Positions 15,847 to 25,593 of a stretch of 64,000 bases of DNA are shown here, piece after piece (the stretch's first letter is position 1; each line of letters begins with the position of its first letter). The notes beneath the pieces were generated by a model. It was given only the letters and a program-made list of their open reading frames with translations, made no database searches and was not told the origin of the DNA. The DNA is taken from the NCBI GenBank assembly GCA_959019775.1, contig CAUEPS010000001.1, positions 1 through 64,000 of the forward strand. The letters are read 5' to 3'. Source of the stretch: an uncultured Collinsella sp. (GTDB taxonomy: Bacteria; Actinomycetota; Coriobacteriia; Coriobacteriales; Coriobacteriaceae). Both the position numbers and the translations under genes were made by a program.

Positions 15847-18800
15847 ATGGCGTTGCTAGTAGGACTGGACGTAGGGTCGACGACGACCAAAGTTTACGCG
15901 ATGCACGAGGATATGACCGAGGCGTGGTGGGGATATCGCCGCCACGGGGCGTGTCAGACAGCGAGCGTGCGCGCCATGCTCGGCGAGCTCGCCGAGCGCT
16001 TTCCCCATGAGTCACTGCGCGTTGCGGTGACCGGCTCGGGTGCGCGCGATATCGCGACCGCGCTGGGCGCCTCGTACGTTCAGGAGGTGGTCGCCAACGC
16101 GCTCGCGATCAGCAGGTTCTATCCGCAGACGCGCTGCGCCATCGAGCTGGGCGGCCAAGACGCCAAGATGATCTTCTTCCGCACCAACGATAAGGGAGAC
16201 ATCGAGGTTGCCGACATGCGCATGAACGGCTCGTGCGCAGGCGGTACCGGTGCATTTATCGACGAGATGGCAAAGCTCATGGGGGTCGGCACCGAATCGG
16301 GCGAGTTCGAGCAGCTCGCAAGCCGGGGAACGACCGTCCACGAGGTCTCGGGCCGCTGCGGCGTGTACGCAAAGACCGATATCCAGCCGCTGCTCAACGA
16401 GGGCATTCCTACCACCGACCTGGCGCTTTCGGCGCTTCACGCGGTCGCCCGCCAAACGATCGGCGGTCTGGCCCAGGGTATCGACATCGAGCCGCCGGTA
16501 ATCTTCGAGGGCGGTACGCTCGCCTACAACCCCACACTGGTCCGCGTGTTCCGGGAGCAACTGAATCTATCGGACGATCAGGTTATCGTCCCGCGCGATC
16601 CGCAGATCATGGTCGCGCGCGGTGCCGCCCTGTCGCTGACCGACATGTTCGCATCGTCCCAACCGATCGACCTTCCCGACGCTTTTGTCCGGCTGGATAA
16701 GCTCGAGACGGTCGCGCCCGCAAGCGGGGAGGGACGTCTTGCCCAGCCCTTTTTTGCCACACCTGCCGAGCAGGCGGATTTTACGGCACGCCATGGCAAA
16801 GAGACGCCGGCAAAGGGTCCGGATGCGTATGCGCCCGGAGAGACGGTGCGTGTGGCGCTCGGTATCGATTCGGGGAGCACGACGACCAAGTTCGCCCTGG
16901 TCGATGAGGCGGGTGAGCTTGTCGATTCGTTCTACGCGTCTAATAACGGCAGACCGCTCGACGTCGCCCAACAGGGTCTTGTCAGCTTGAAGAACCGCTG
17001 GGAGACAGCGGGAGTCACGCTTGCGATCGATGCCGTGGGCACCACGGGATACGGCGAGGAGCTTTTCGCGCGCGCGTTCCACGCCGACTACCATACGGTC
17101 GAGACGGTCGCGCACGCCCGCGCCGCGTGCGCATGCGTTCCCGATGCGACCTTCGTGCTCGACATCGGCGGACAGGATATGAAGGCCATCTGGCTCAACC
17201 ACGGCGTGCTGACCGATATCGTCGTCAACGAGGCGTGCTCTGCGGGCTGCGGCTCGTTCCTCGAGGGTTTTGCCAAAAACCTCGGAATAGCCGTTGAGGA
17301 TATCGCGACCGAGGCATTTTCGTCCAAAGCCCCCGCCGTTCTCGGCAGCCGCTGCACGGTGTTCATGAACAGCAGCGTCGTTTCCGAGCAGCGGCGCGGT
17401 AAGGGTCCGGGCGACATCATGGCCGGTCTCTGCCGTTCGATTATCGAGAACGTGTTCACCAAGGTCATTCGCGTTTCAAATCTCAACCGTCTGGGCGACA
17501 AAGTCGTCGTCCAGGGCGGCACGTTCCGAAACGACGCGGTGCTGCGCGCATTCGAGCAGTATCTGGGCAAACCCGTCACGCGTGCGCCCCACCCGGGGCT
17601 GATGGGCGCTATCGGTATCGCCCTGCTCGCGCGCGAGGAATGCCGCAAGGGCGACGCCGGCACGTCGTTTATCGGGCTCGATGCCGTGGAGCGCTTCGAG
17701 CATCGCGAGTTCGGCGGCGTTACCTGCCGTCGGTGCAACAACCGCTGCCAGCGCGCGGTCGTGGCATTTGGCGACGGCTCGCTTTACGTCACGGGCAATC
17801 GCTGCCCGCGCGGCGGCGCCATCTCATGGGATGAGCTCGTGCGCGAGGTTCCCGCGGCGGAGGAGCTGCGTCCGCAGGGTGCTTGCGAGGCACAGGCACC
17901 CGGCACGGGGCGCGACCGGACCGCGGCTGCCCCCAATCTCTTTGTCGACCGCGAGAAGCTGCTGTTCGAGTCGTACCCCACGGTTCCCGTCAGCGGGGGG
18001 CGCGATGTCACGATCGGCATTCCCCGTGTGCTCGAGTTCTGGGACACCATGCCGTTCTGGTCGACGTTCTTCAGCACGCTCGGCTTTAAGGTGCGCGTCT
18101 CGGGACGCAGCACCAAGGCGATGTACGAGCGCGGTCTGGCGCACGTCACATCCGACACCGTGTGCTTCCCGGCCAAGCTCGTCCACGGGCACATCCGCAA
18201 TCTCGTCGACGCCGGCGTCGACCGCATCTTCATGCCCATCATCACGACGGTGCCCACCGAAAACACCGCCTCTACCAGCGAGTGGATGTGCGCCGTCGTA
18301 AAGGGATACCCCTACGTGATGCGCAATTCCGATAACCCGGAGGAGCGTTTCGGCGTTCCGTTCGATACGCCGCTGTTCCACTGGTACGACGAGGGCGACC
18401 GAAACCGCCAGCTCAAGGCGTGGTGCAAGGAGACCTTCGATATCGATGCCGACCTGGTTGCCAAGGCGACCGAGCAGGCGGACCGCGCGCAGGAGACGTT
18501 TGAGAACCAGCTGCAGCTGCGCGGCAGGCAGGTGCTCGAGAACGTGCGCGAGGACGGCGGCTACGCGGTGGTGATCGCTTCGCGCCCGTACCACAACGAC
18601 CCGCTGGTCAACCACGGGCTGCCCAAGCTCTTCTCTGAGCGCGGCATCCCCGTGCTGACGCCCGATGCGGTGCCGGGGGTCTGCAACGTCGATCTTTCCA
18701 ACAGCCGCATCGACATCGTGAACAACTACCATGCGCGCATGCTGTCGTGCGCGGTCATCGTCGCATCGACGCCCGAGCTCGAGCTCGTGCAGATGGGCAG

Positions 18801-20286
18801 CTTCGGCTGCGGCCACGATGCGTATCTCACCGACGAGATCGCGCGCATGATGGGCGAGATGGGCTCCAAGGTTCCGATGATGATCAAGCTCGATGAGAGC
18901 GACGTCGCCGGTCCCATGGGCATTCGCGTGCGTTCGTTTATCGAGTCGGTCAACCGTCGTCGCGCGGAGGAGCGTGCCGAGGGCGCCCGGGTGCACGCGG
19001 TCCATCCGCTCGACGACCCGTATAAGGTCAAGTACACCAAGCGCGACCGGCACGACAAGATCGCGCTGGTCCCCAACACCTCCCATGCGTTCTGCAGGCT
19101 CATGACCGCGGCGATGCGCAATCAGGGCGTGCGCGCCGAGGCCCTTGATATCGGGCGCGAGGATGCCATCCGCCTGGGCAAACGCTATGTGCACAACGAC
19201 ATCTGCTTCCCCGCGCAAATCGTGATCGGCGAGGCGCTCGCGGCACTCGAGAGCGGTAAGTACGACCCGCACGACGTCGCCGTGGTGACTGGCAAGTATA
19301 TCGGCGACTGCCGCCTGACGCACTACATGCCCCTGCTGCGCCGCGCGCTCGACGACGCGGGATACGACTATGTCCCGGTGCTCACCAACGACGACGTCGA
19401 TGCCCACAATGCGCATCCGGGCTTCAAGCTCGGCCTTGGCCCGAGCATCCAGATCGCCTACGGTCTTCCCATGATCGATGCCCTCGAGGCCATGCTTAGG
19501 CGCATCCGTCCCTACGAGCTCGAGAAGGGCGCGGCGGACGCTGCGTTCGACCGCGCGCTCGATGAGGTTATCGAGGGCATGGAGCGCTCCGGGCTGAGAG
19601 GCCAGGCGACGGGCTTCAAACGCGCGCTTGCGATCATGGACGCCGTTCCGTACGACCGCTCGAACCCGCATCCGACCGTTCTCATCGTGGGCGAGTACCT
19701 GCTCAATTTCCATCTCGGCGCCAACCACGAGATTGAGCGCTACCTCGAGGACAACGGGCTCGAGGTCATCGAGGCGCGCATGACCGACGTGATCCGCAAG
19801 ACCTATTTCTACAAGCATGCGCAGTCGCGCGAGTTCCACGTCGACCTGTCGCTGCCCGAAAAGGCCTGGTACGCCACGGCGGACAACCTGTTCGAGCTCG
19901 CGCACGACCGTTGCGACCGCCTGGGCGCGGCGAGCCCGCTCTACGAGCCGCCGACGCGCATGCCCGAGCTCGTGCGCGCGAGCGATAAGATCCTGCACCA
20001 TACGTTCGATGCGGGCGAGGGCGTGCTGATTCCGGCGGAGATCCTCGAGCACGCCAAGCGCGGCTGCCGCAACTTCGTGATCCTGCAGCCGTTCGGGTGT
20101 CTGCCCAACCATGTCGTGGGGCGCGGGCTCATCCATGCGCTCAAGGAGCAGTATCCCACGGCGCAGTTCCTGCCGCTCGACTACGATCCCGACGTGAGCT
20201 TCGCCAACGTGGAGAACCGTCTTCAGATGCTCATCATGAACGCCAAGGCGCAGGGGTGCGGTGAGGCGCATGGCGAGACCGCGTAA
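15847..20286 (+). CDS. Double-domain acyl-CoA dehydratase activase-like protein (BadF/HgdC + DUF2229)
   Basis: This is a 1479-residue cytosolic protein. It starts with two BadF/BcrA/HgdC-type ATPase domains: LDVGSTTTKVY near residue 6 and GIDSGSTTTKFALV near 339. Each carries the Cys motif that holds an Fe-S cluster in 2-hydroxyacyl-CoA dehydratase activators (NGSCAGGTGAF near 127, NEACSAGCGSF near 462). A CRRCNNRC cysteine cluster lies near 627. A DUF2229 segment starts near 725, and a HgdB-like region fills the rest. Known relatives couple ATP hydrolysis to one-electron transfer; the substrate of this large form is not established. GGAG precedes the ATG. It overlaps the tetR gene. Confidence 0.85.
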   Translation: MALLVGLDVGSTTTKVYAMHEDMTEAWWGYRRHGACQTASVRAMLGELAERFPHESLRVAVTGSGARDIATALGASYVQEVVANALAISRFYPQTRCAIELGGQDAKMIFFRTNDKGDIEVADMRMNGSCAGGTGAFIDEMAKLMGVGTESGEFEQLASRGTTVHEVSGRCGVYAKTDIQPLLNEGIPTTDLALSALHAVARQTIGGLAQGIDIEPPVIFEGGTLAYNPTLVRVFREQLNLSDDQVIVPRDPQIMVARGAALSLTDMFASSQPIDLPDAFVRLDKLETVAPASGEGRLAQPFFATPAEQADFTARHGKETPAKGPDAYAPGETVRVALGIDSGSTTTKFALVDEAGELVDSFYASNNGRPLDVAQQGLVSLKNRWETAGVTLAIDAVGTTGYGEELFARAFHADYHTVETVAHARAACACVPDATFVLDIGGQDMKAIWLNHGVLTDIVVNEACSAGCGSFLEGFAKNLGIAVEDIATEAFSSKAPAVLGSRCTVFMNSSVVSEQRRGKGPGDIMAGLCRSIIENVFTKVIRVSNLNRLGDKVVVQGGTFRNDAVLRAFEQYLGKPVTRAPHPGLMGAIGIALLAREECRKGDAGTSFIGLDAVERFEHREFGGVTCRRCNNRCQRAVVAFGDGSLYVTGNRCPRGGAISWDELVREVPAAEELRPQGACEAQAPGTGRDRTAAAPNLFVDREKLLFESYPTVPVSGGRDVTIGIPRVLEFWDTMPFWSTFFSTLGFKVRVSGRSTKAMYERGLAHVTSDTVCFPAKLVHGHIRNLVDAGVDRIFMPIITTVPTENTASTSEWMCAVVKGYPYVMRNSDNPEERFGVPFDTPLFHWYDEGDRNRQLKAWCKETFDIDADLVAKATEQADRAQETFENQLQLRGRQVLENVREDGGYAVVIASRPYHNDPLVNHGLPKLFSERGIPVLTPDAVPGVCNVDLSNSRIDIVNNYHARMLSCAVIVASTPELELVQMGSFGCGHDAYLTDEIARMMGEMGSKVPMMIKLDESDVAGPMGIRVRSFIESVNRRRAEERAEGARVHAVHPLDDPYKVKYTKRDRHDKIALVPNTSHAFCRLMTAAMRNQGVRAEALDIGREDAIRLGKRYVHNDICFPAQIVIGEALAALESGKYDPHDVAVVTGKYIGDCRLTHYMPLLRRALDDAGYDYVPVLTNDDVDAHNAHPGFKLGLGPSIQIAYGLPMIDALEAMLRRIRPYELEKGAADAAFDRALDEVIEGMERSGLRGQATGFKRALAIMDAVPYDRSNPHPTVLIVGEYLLNFHLGANHEIERYLEDNGLEVIEARMTDVIRKTYFYKHAQSREFHVDLSLPEKAWYATADNLFELAHDRCDRLGAASPLYEPPTRMPELVRASDKILHHTFDAGEGVLIPAEILEHAKRGCRNFVILQPFGCLPNHVVGRGLIHALKEQYPTAQFLPLDYDPDVSFANVENRLQMLIMNAKAQGCGEAHGETA

Positions 20287-20959
20287 GGACGCCGATGCGC
20301 CCGATGCACGCACCCGTATCATCGAGGCGTTTTGGGAGCTCATCGAGAACAACAGCATCTTCGAGCTGTCGGTTGGCGAGGTGACCCGCGCCGCCCAGTG
20401 CAATCGCGGAACGTTTTACTACTATTTTCACGATTTCGATGAACTCGTCGCCATCGCCATAGCCCAGCTGCTGCAGGATAACGAGCTCATCACCGATGCC
20501 CTCTGGCATTTTTCGAGCGAGGGCGACCTTTCGGCGTTCGACCGGCGCGACGTCCGCTGCCTGCTGCGGCGCATCGTCATCACCATGAGGGCGGGTGCCG
20601 CCGAGCAGGTCGTGCAGGGCATCCATACGATCATCATCGACCGCGTGAGAGAGATCGTCCACCCCGACGGAGAAGAGCTCAAGGCAGATTCGAGCTTTGC
20701 GGTGGGCTTTCTGGTCTCGGGCATCATGGGCTTTGTGATGGCGGTCGGCTTTGCCCGGGAGGGCGGCGAGGAGATAGACCTCGAGCAGCCGGGGGACAGC
20801 GCGTGCGCGTACCTGAGGGCGGTCGCCATGCAGACGGTGGAAACGGTCGCGCAAGTCGAGGGCGTCGATACATCCGAGCTGCTCGAACGCGTCTCCAAGG
20901 AGGCCGATGCCTATCGCGCATCGCGTGCGACGAGTCCCGACGTGGTGAAAGACGCCTAG
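20261..20959 (+). CDS. TetR-family transcriptional regulator
   Basis: This is a DNA-binding repressor of 232 residues. The N-terminal helix-turn-helix shows the TetR signature NRGTFYYYFHDFDELV near residues 49-64, followed by a helical ligand domain of unknown specificity. The gene overlaps the end of the activase gene by 26 bases, so they are translationally coupled. GTG at 20261 (AGGGG upstream) and ATG at 20270 (GTGAGG upstream) are both possible starts. The 21-bp palindrome before the activase gene is the likely operator, giving an autoregulated two-gene operon. Confidence 0.85.
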   Translation: MRRMARPRKDADAPDARTRIIEAFWELIENNSIFELSVGEVTRAAQCNRGTFYYYFHDFDELVAIAIAQLLQDNELITDALWHFSSEGDLSAFDRRDVRCLLRRIVITMRAGAAEQVVQGIHTIIIDRVREIVHPDGEELKADSSFAVGFLVSGIMGFVMAVGFAREGGEEIDLEQPGDSACAYLRAVAMQTVETVAQVEGVDTSELLERVSKEADAYRASRATSPDVVKDA

Positions 20960-21151
20960 GGTTTCTCTTGCGGGGCGCCTGTCGCGCATCGCGCGGTGAG
21001 TCCCGCGATGCGGTCATAACCTGCATTCATGTGAGCCGGGTTTATAGATATTCCTCCAGCTGTTAACATAGACAACCTGTGGGTAAAGAGACAAAAGCGC
21101 CGCCGACGGGCGGGCGTTTTGATTTCGATGAACTCATGTAAGGAAACGAGC

Positions 21152-23794
21152 ATGTTAGATAGATTTACCGATCGAGCGCGCAAGGTCATGTCGATGGCCA
21201 AACAGGAGGCGCTCGATCTGCACTCAAATAAGGTGGGCACCGAGCACCTGCTGCTCGCACTCGCCAAGGAGGACGAGGGCATCGCTGCCGAGGCGCTGCG
21301 CTCGCTTGATATCTCCTACGACGACATCATGGACACCCTCAAGGAGGTCCAGACCACGGTTCCCGAGCCCAGCGAGGAGACCGAGGCTGCCAAGCTTGCC
21401 TTTACGCCGCTCGTCATCAGCGTGATGGAGCGCTCCTTCCGCGTGGCACGTGAGAACAACCAGACCTACGTGTCGACCGAGCACTTGCTGATTGGCATCG
21501 TCGAAGAGGGTAACGGCATGGCCATGGACATCCTCATGCGCCTGGGTGTGTCGTCCGCCTCCATCAAAAAGGCTATCGAGAAACTTACCGCCAAGGACCA
21601 GGACAAGAAGCGTCCGCTCGCCGGCGCCGGTGCCGGGCGTCCCGGTGCGGGCCTGCCGTTCTTTAGCGGCTCGGACGCGTCGCAGCAAAAGGGGAGCGGC
21701 ACCGATACGCTCAAGCAGTTCGCCACCAACCTCACGCAAAAGGCGCGCGATGGCGAGCTCGACCCTGTAATTGGTCGCGAAAAGGAAGTCCAGCGTATGA
21801 TGGAAATTCTTTCGCGCCGCACCAAGAACAACCCGCTCATTCTGGGCGACCCCGGCGTGGGCAAGACGGCCATCGTCGAGGGCCTGGCTCAGCAGATTGC
21901 AGCCGGCAACGTGCCCGAGAACCTCATGAACCAGAATATCTGGACGCTCGACCTGCCGGGTCTTGTCGCGGGCGCCAAGTATCGCGGTGAGTTTGAGGAG
22001 CGCCTCAAGAACGTGATCCAGGAGGCCACCGAGGCTGACGACGTCATCCTGTTTATTGACGAGATGCACACCATCATCGGTGCCGGCTCTGCCGAGGGCT
22101 CCATCGACGCGAGCTCCATGCTCAAGCCCGTTCTCGCACGCGGTGCTTTCCAGATCATCGGTGCCACCACGGCCGAGGAGTTCCGCAAGTACCTCACCAA
22201 GGACCCGGCCTTCGAGCGTCGCTTCCAGACCATCGATGTCGAGGAGCCGAGCGTCGAGGACACGGTCAAGATCCTGACCGCGCTCAAGCCGCGCTACGAG
22301 GAGCACCACCATGTGCGCTATACGCAGGGTGCTATCGAGGCCGCCGCGAACCTCTCCAACCGCTACATCCAGGATCGCTTCCTGCCCGATAAGGCCATCG
22401 ACCTCATTGACGAGGCCGGCGCCCGCGCCCGCATCGCCGCCAACCGCGCGCCCGAGCCGGTGCGCGAGGCCGAGCATCGCATAGAGGAGCTCAAGGCCGC
22501 CGCGCAGGAGGCCACCGAGAGCGACGACATGAACAAGGCCGCCGAGATCACCGAGCAGCAGAAGGCCGCCGAGATTGAGCTCGCCGAGGCCAAGGCCGCC
22601 TGGACCGCCGAGCTCGACGCCAGCCCGCTCACCATCGACGTCGCCCAGATTGCCGACATCGTGTCCGTGACCTCTGGCGTGCCGGTTTCCTCGCTCACCG
22701 AGAGCGAGAGCCGGCGCCTGCTGCAGACCGAAAGCGTGCTCAAGACCCGCATCATCGGCCAGGACGAGGCTGTCGAGGCCGTCGCCAAGGCCGTGCGCCG
22801 CAGCCGCTCGCCGCTCAAGGATCCGCGTCGCCCCGGCGGCAGCTTTATCTTCCTGGGTCCCACCGGCACGGGCAAGACCGAGCTCGCCAAGACGCTCGCC
22901 GAGTACCTCTTTGGCAGCAAGGACGCGCTCATCAGCTTCGACATGTCCGAGTTCGGTAGCGAGTTTGAGGTCTCCAAGCTCATCGGTAGCCCTCCGGGTT
23001 ACGTGGGCCACGACGAGGGCGGTCAGCTTACCAAGGCCGTTCGTCGTCACCCGTACTCGGTCGTGCTGTTCGACGAGATCGAGAAGGCGCACCCCGACAT
23101 CTTCAACATTTTGTTGCAGGTGCTGGAGGAGGGTCGCCTGACTGATAGCCAGGGCAAGACGGTCGACTTCCGCAATACCGTGATTATCATGACGTCCAAC
23201 GTGGGCGCCCGCGAGATCGCGCAGGATGCGAGCGTCGGTTTTGGCACCACCGGTGAGCAGGGCCTTACCTCGAGCGAGATTAAGGGCCGTGCGATGGGCG
23301 AACTTAAGCGCCTGTTCCGCCCCGAGCTGCTCAACCGTATCGACGACATCGTGGTGTTCCAGAAGCTTTCGGGCGAGAATCTGACCAAGATCGCGCACCT
23401 GCTGGTGGACGACCTGCGTCAACGCCTGATTGCCAACGGCATGAACATCAAGCTCACCGATGCGGCCTACGACAAGATTGTGGCCGAGGGCACCGACCTC
23501 ACCAATGGCGCGCGTCCGCTGCGCCGTGCCATCCAAAAGCTCATTGAGGACCCGCTGTCCGAGGAACTGCTGGCCGGTGAGTGGGGCGAGGGCGATACCG
23601 TTCAGTGCGATGTGGCCGACGGCAAGTTTGTCTTTAGTCACGGCACGGGCGAGATTCCGGCACCGCGTCCGGCGGGCACGCTCGGTGGCGATACCGCCCC
23701 GGCGGCTCCGCACACCGGCAACGTCGCGCCCGTGAGCGGCGGCGTGACCTCGGGCCCCGGCGGCATGATGCAAGCCGGTTCCGGCGCGCTGTAG
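21152..23794 (+). CDS. clpC: ATP-dependent Clp protease ATPase subunit ClpC
   Basis: ClpC is a hexameric unfoldase that feeds proteins to ClpP. The 880 residues comprise two N-terminal Clp repeats (about 1-145), AAA domain 1 with Walker A GDPGVGKT near 232, a middle coiled-coil domain (about 430-490), AAA domain 2 with Walker A GPTGTGKT near 569, and a Gly/Pro-rich tail. The VGF loop near residue 690 is consistent with ClpP docking. The ATG at 21152 has AAGGA 7 bases ahead; an in-frame start at 21119 lacks one. I saw no clear CtsR box. A GC-rich hairpin with TTTT lies in the leader (about 21092-21120). clpP is not in the window. Confidence 0.93.
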   Translation: MLDRFTDRARKVMSMAKQEALDLHSNKVGTEHLLLALAKEDEGIAAEALRSLDISYDDIMDTLKEVQTTVPEPSEETEAAKLAFTPLVISVMERSFRVARENNQTYVSTEHLLIGIVEEGNGMAMDILMRLGVSSASIKKAIEKLTAKDQDKKRPLAGAGAGRPGAGLPFFSGSDASQQKGSGTDTLKQFATNLTQKARDGELDPVIGREKEVQRMMEILSRRTKNNPLILGDPGVGKTAIVEGLAQQIAAGNVPENLMNQNIWTLDLPGLVAGAKYRGEFEERLKNVIQEATEADDVILFIDEMHTIIGAGSAEGSIDASSMLKPVLARGAFQIIGATTAEEFRKYLTKDPAFERRFQTIDVEEPSVEDTVKILTALKPRYEEHHHVRYTQGAIEAAANLSNRYIQDRFLPDKAIDLIDEAGARARIAANRAPEPVREAEHRIEELKAAAQEATESDDMNKAAEITEQQKAAEIELAEAKAAWTAELDASPLTIDVAQIADIVSVTSGVPVSSLTESESRRLLQTESVLKTRIIGQDEAVEAVAKAVRRSRSPLKDPRRPGGSFIFLGPTGTGKTELAKTLAEYLFGSKDALISFDMSEFGSEFEVSKLIGSPPGYVGHDEGGQLTKAVRRHPYSVVLFDEIEKAHPDIFNILLQVLEEGRLTDSQGKTVDFRNTVIIMTSNVGAREIAQDASVGFGTTGEQGLTSSEIKGRAMGELKRLFRPELLNRIDDIVVFQKLSGENLTKIAHLLVDDLRQRLIANGMNIKLTDAAYDKIVAEGTDLTNGARPLRRAIQKLIEDPLSEELLAGEWGEGDTVQCDVADGKFVFSHGTGEIPAPRPAGTLGGDTAPAAPHTGNVAPVSGGVTSGPGGMMQAGSGAL

Positions 23795-23819
23795 GGCGTG
23801 GCGACAATTTGATACGCGC

Positions 23820-23851
23820 AATCGAGGCGCTCCGGAAAGGGCGCCTCGATT
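23820..23851 (+). terminator. Terminator after clpC
   Basis: AATCGAGGCGC (23820-23830) pairs with GCGCCTCGATT (23841-23851), an 11-bp stem with only a short T-run. The remaining bases up to pepD (24009) hold no gene. Confidence 0.65.
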
Positions 23852-24008
23852 TGTAGAGCTGCGGAAGTTGTGACCGTTACGCTATACGGTCCACCGTTAG
23901 CCGATGATGCGAGGGCGCTCGGCGTTTTCGACTGGTTTATGCACGCAAAGTCTGGGAATATACAAGTCGCATGTCTTACTGTCTAACCAGTTGCGCCAAG
24001 GAGGCACC

Positions 24009-25466
24009 ATGGACTACAAGATTACCGGCTACGAGCCCGCCCAGCTGTTCCATTTCTTTGAGGAGGTCAGCGCGATCCCCCGTGGGTCTGGCAACGAGAA
24101 GGGCATCAGCGATTTCCTGGTCGCGTTTGCCAAGGAGCGCGGTCTCGATGTGTATCAGGACGAGGTCTACAACGTCATCATTCGCAAGCCCGCATCTGCC
24201 GGCGCCGAGAATGCCCCGACCGTGATGCTGCAGGGCCACATCGATATGGTGTGCGACAAGTTGGGCTCCGTTGAGCACGACTTTACGACCGATGGTATCG
24301 ACCTGGTCGTCAAGGACGGCGTCCTTACCGCCAACGGCACCACCCTGGGCGCCGACAATGGTATCGCCGTCGCGCTTATGCTTACTGTGCTCAACGACGA
24401 TTCGATTGCCCATCCGGCCCTCGAGTGCGTGTTCACCACCGACGAGGAGACCGGCCTGGTTGGCGCCGAGACGCTCGACAAGTCCCAGATCAGCGCCCGC
24501 ACCATGATCAACCTCGACTCCGAGGAGGAGGGCGTTGCCACCGTCAGCTGCGCCGGCGGCGTCGTCGTTACCTACACCTGCCCCATCGTGCGCGAGCACA
24601 AGACCGGTAGCACCCTCACGCTCGACATTTCCGGTCTGTTGGGCGGCCACTCCGGCAGTGATATCAACCTGGAGCGCGGCAACGGAAACCTCATCATGGC
24701 CCGCATCATCGACCGCCTGATGGTCGCCGGCGAGCCCGCCATCGTCAGCTTCAACGGCGGCACCAAGGACAACGCCATCAACCGTGAGTGCAAGGCTGTT
24801 CTGGTCTACGCCGACCATGCTGCCGCCGAGGCGGCGGCCCAGATCGCAAGGGGCATCATCGCCGACGTCACTGCCGAGCTCGAGGTCTTCGACCCCGGCT
24901 TTACCTGCACCGTCGAGATTGCCGACGACGCCGAGGTCGAGGCCATGGACCAGAAGTCCGCGCTTGCCCTCATCCGCGCCCTGCGTCTTGCCCCTAACGG
25001 CGTGATTCGCCGCAACGTCGCCACCGACGGCTCCGTCGAGGTTTCCTCCAACATCGGTGTGGTTGCCACTTCTGACGACGAGGTCAAGATCATGCTGTCC
25101 CCGCGCTCCTCGATCACCTCGCTGCAGAACGAGTTCAAGGACCGTCTGCAGACGCTTGCCGATGTCCTGGGCTTCGACGCCAAGTTTGAGTTTGAGTATC
25201 CCGGCTGGAGCTATGCCGAGCATTCGCCGGTCCGCGAAGTCTTTGTCGAGAGCTATCGAGAGCTCTTTGGCTCCGAGCTGCGCATCGAGTCCATTCACGC
25301 CGGCCTTGAGTGCGGCCTGTTTGCCGAGGCCCTGCACGGCCTGGACGCCATCGCCGTGGGTCCGACGCTCTCCGATGTCCACACCCCGGACGAGAGCATG
25401 GAGCTCGCTTCTGCCGAGCGCTTCTACGAGCTGCTCATCGACGTCCTCAAGCGCCTTGCCGCGTAA
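24009..25466 (+). CDS. pepD: Aminoacyl-histidine dipeptidase (PepD, M20 family)
   Basis: This is a cytosolic zinc dipeptidase with broad specificity, including Xaa-His dipeptides. The 485-residue protein matches PepD in length. Metal ligands are visible in GHIDMVCDK near residues 76-84, LGADNGIA near 115, and TDEETGLVGAE near 145. GLLGGHSGSDI near residue 212 lies in the dimerisation lid. AAGGAGG sits 4 bases before the ATG. It is monocistronic between clpC and a strong terminator at 25522-25566. Confidence 0.93.
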   Translation: MDYKITGYEPAQLFHFFEEVSAIPRGSGNEKGISDFLVAFAKERGLDVYQDEVYNVIIRKPASAGAENAPTVMLQGHIDMVCDKLGSVEHDFTTDGIDLVVKDGVLTANGTTLGADNGIAVALMLTVLNDDSIAHPALECVFTTDEETGLVGAETLDKSQISARTMINLDSEEEGVATVSCAGGVVVTYTCPIVREHKTGSTLTLDISGLLGGHSGSDINLERGNGNLIMARIIDRLMVAGEPAIVSFNGGTKDNAINRECKAVLVYADHAAAEAAAQIARGIIADVTAELEVFDPGFTCTVEIADDAEVEAMDQKSALALIRALRLAPNGVIRRNVATDGSVEVSSNIGVVATSDDEVKIMLSPRSSITSLQNEFKDRLQTLADVLGFDAKFEFEYPGWSYAEHSPVREVFVESYRELFGSELRIESIHAGLECGLFAEALHGLDAIAVGPTLSDVHTPDESMELASAERFYELLIDVLKRLAA

Positions 25467-25521
25467 AGGTTGCGCTAGCAGCAGTCCGAGTCACGTGCTA
25501 GCGGATTGCAAATGACATTAC

Positions 25522-25566
25522 GAGAGGGGGCTTTCGAGCGTTTGCGACGGGTGCCCCCCCTCTTTT
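25522..25566 (+). terminator. Terminator after pepD
   Basis: GAGAGGGGGC (25522-25531) pairs with GCCCCCCCTC (25553-25561) and TTTT follows. A separate 8-bp hairpin CGCTAGCA/TGCTAGCG (25473-25503) precedes it. Confidence 0.8.
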
Positions 25567-25593
25567 GTTTGATAATTGCGAAATTACGGTCAC

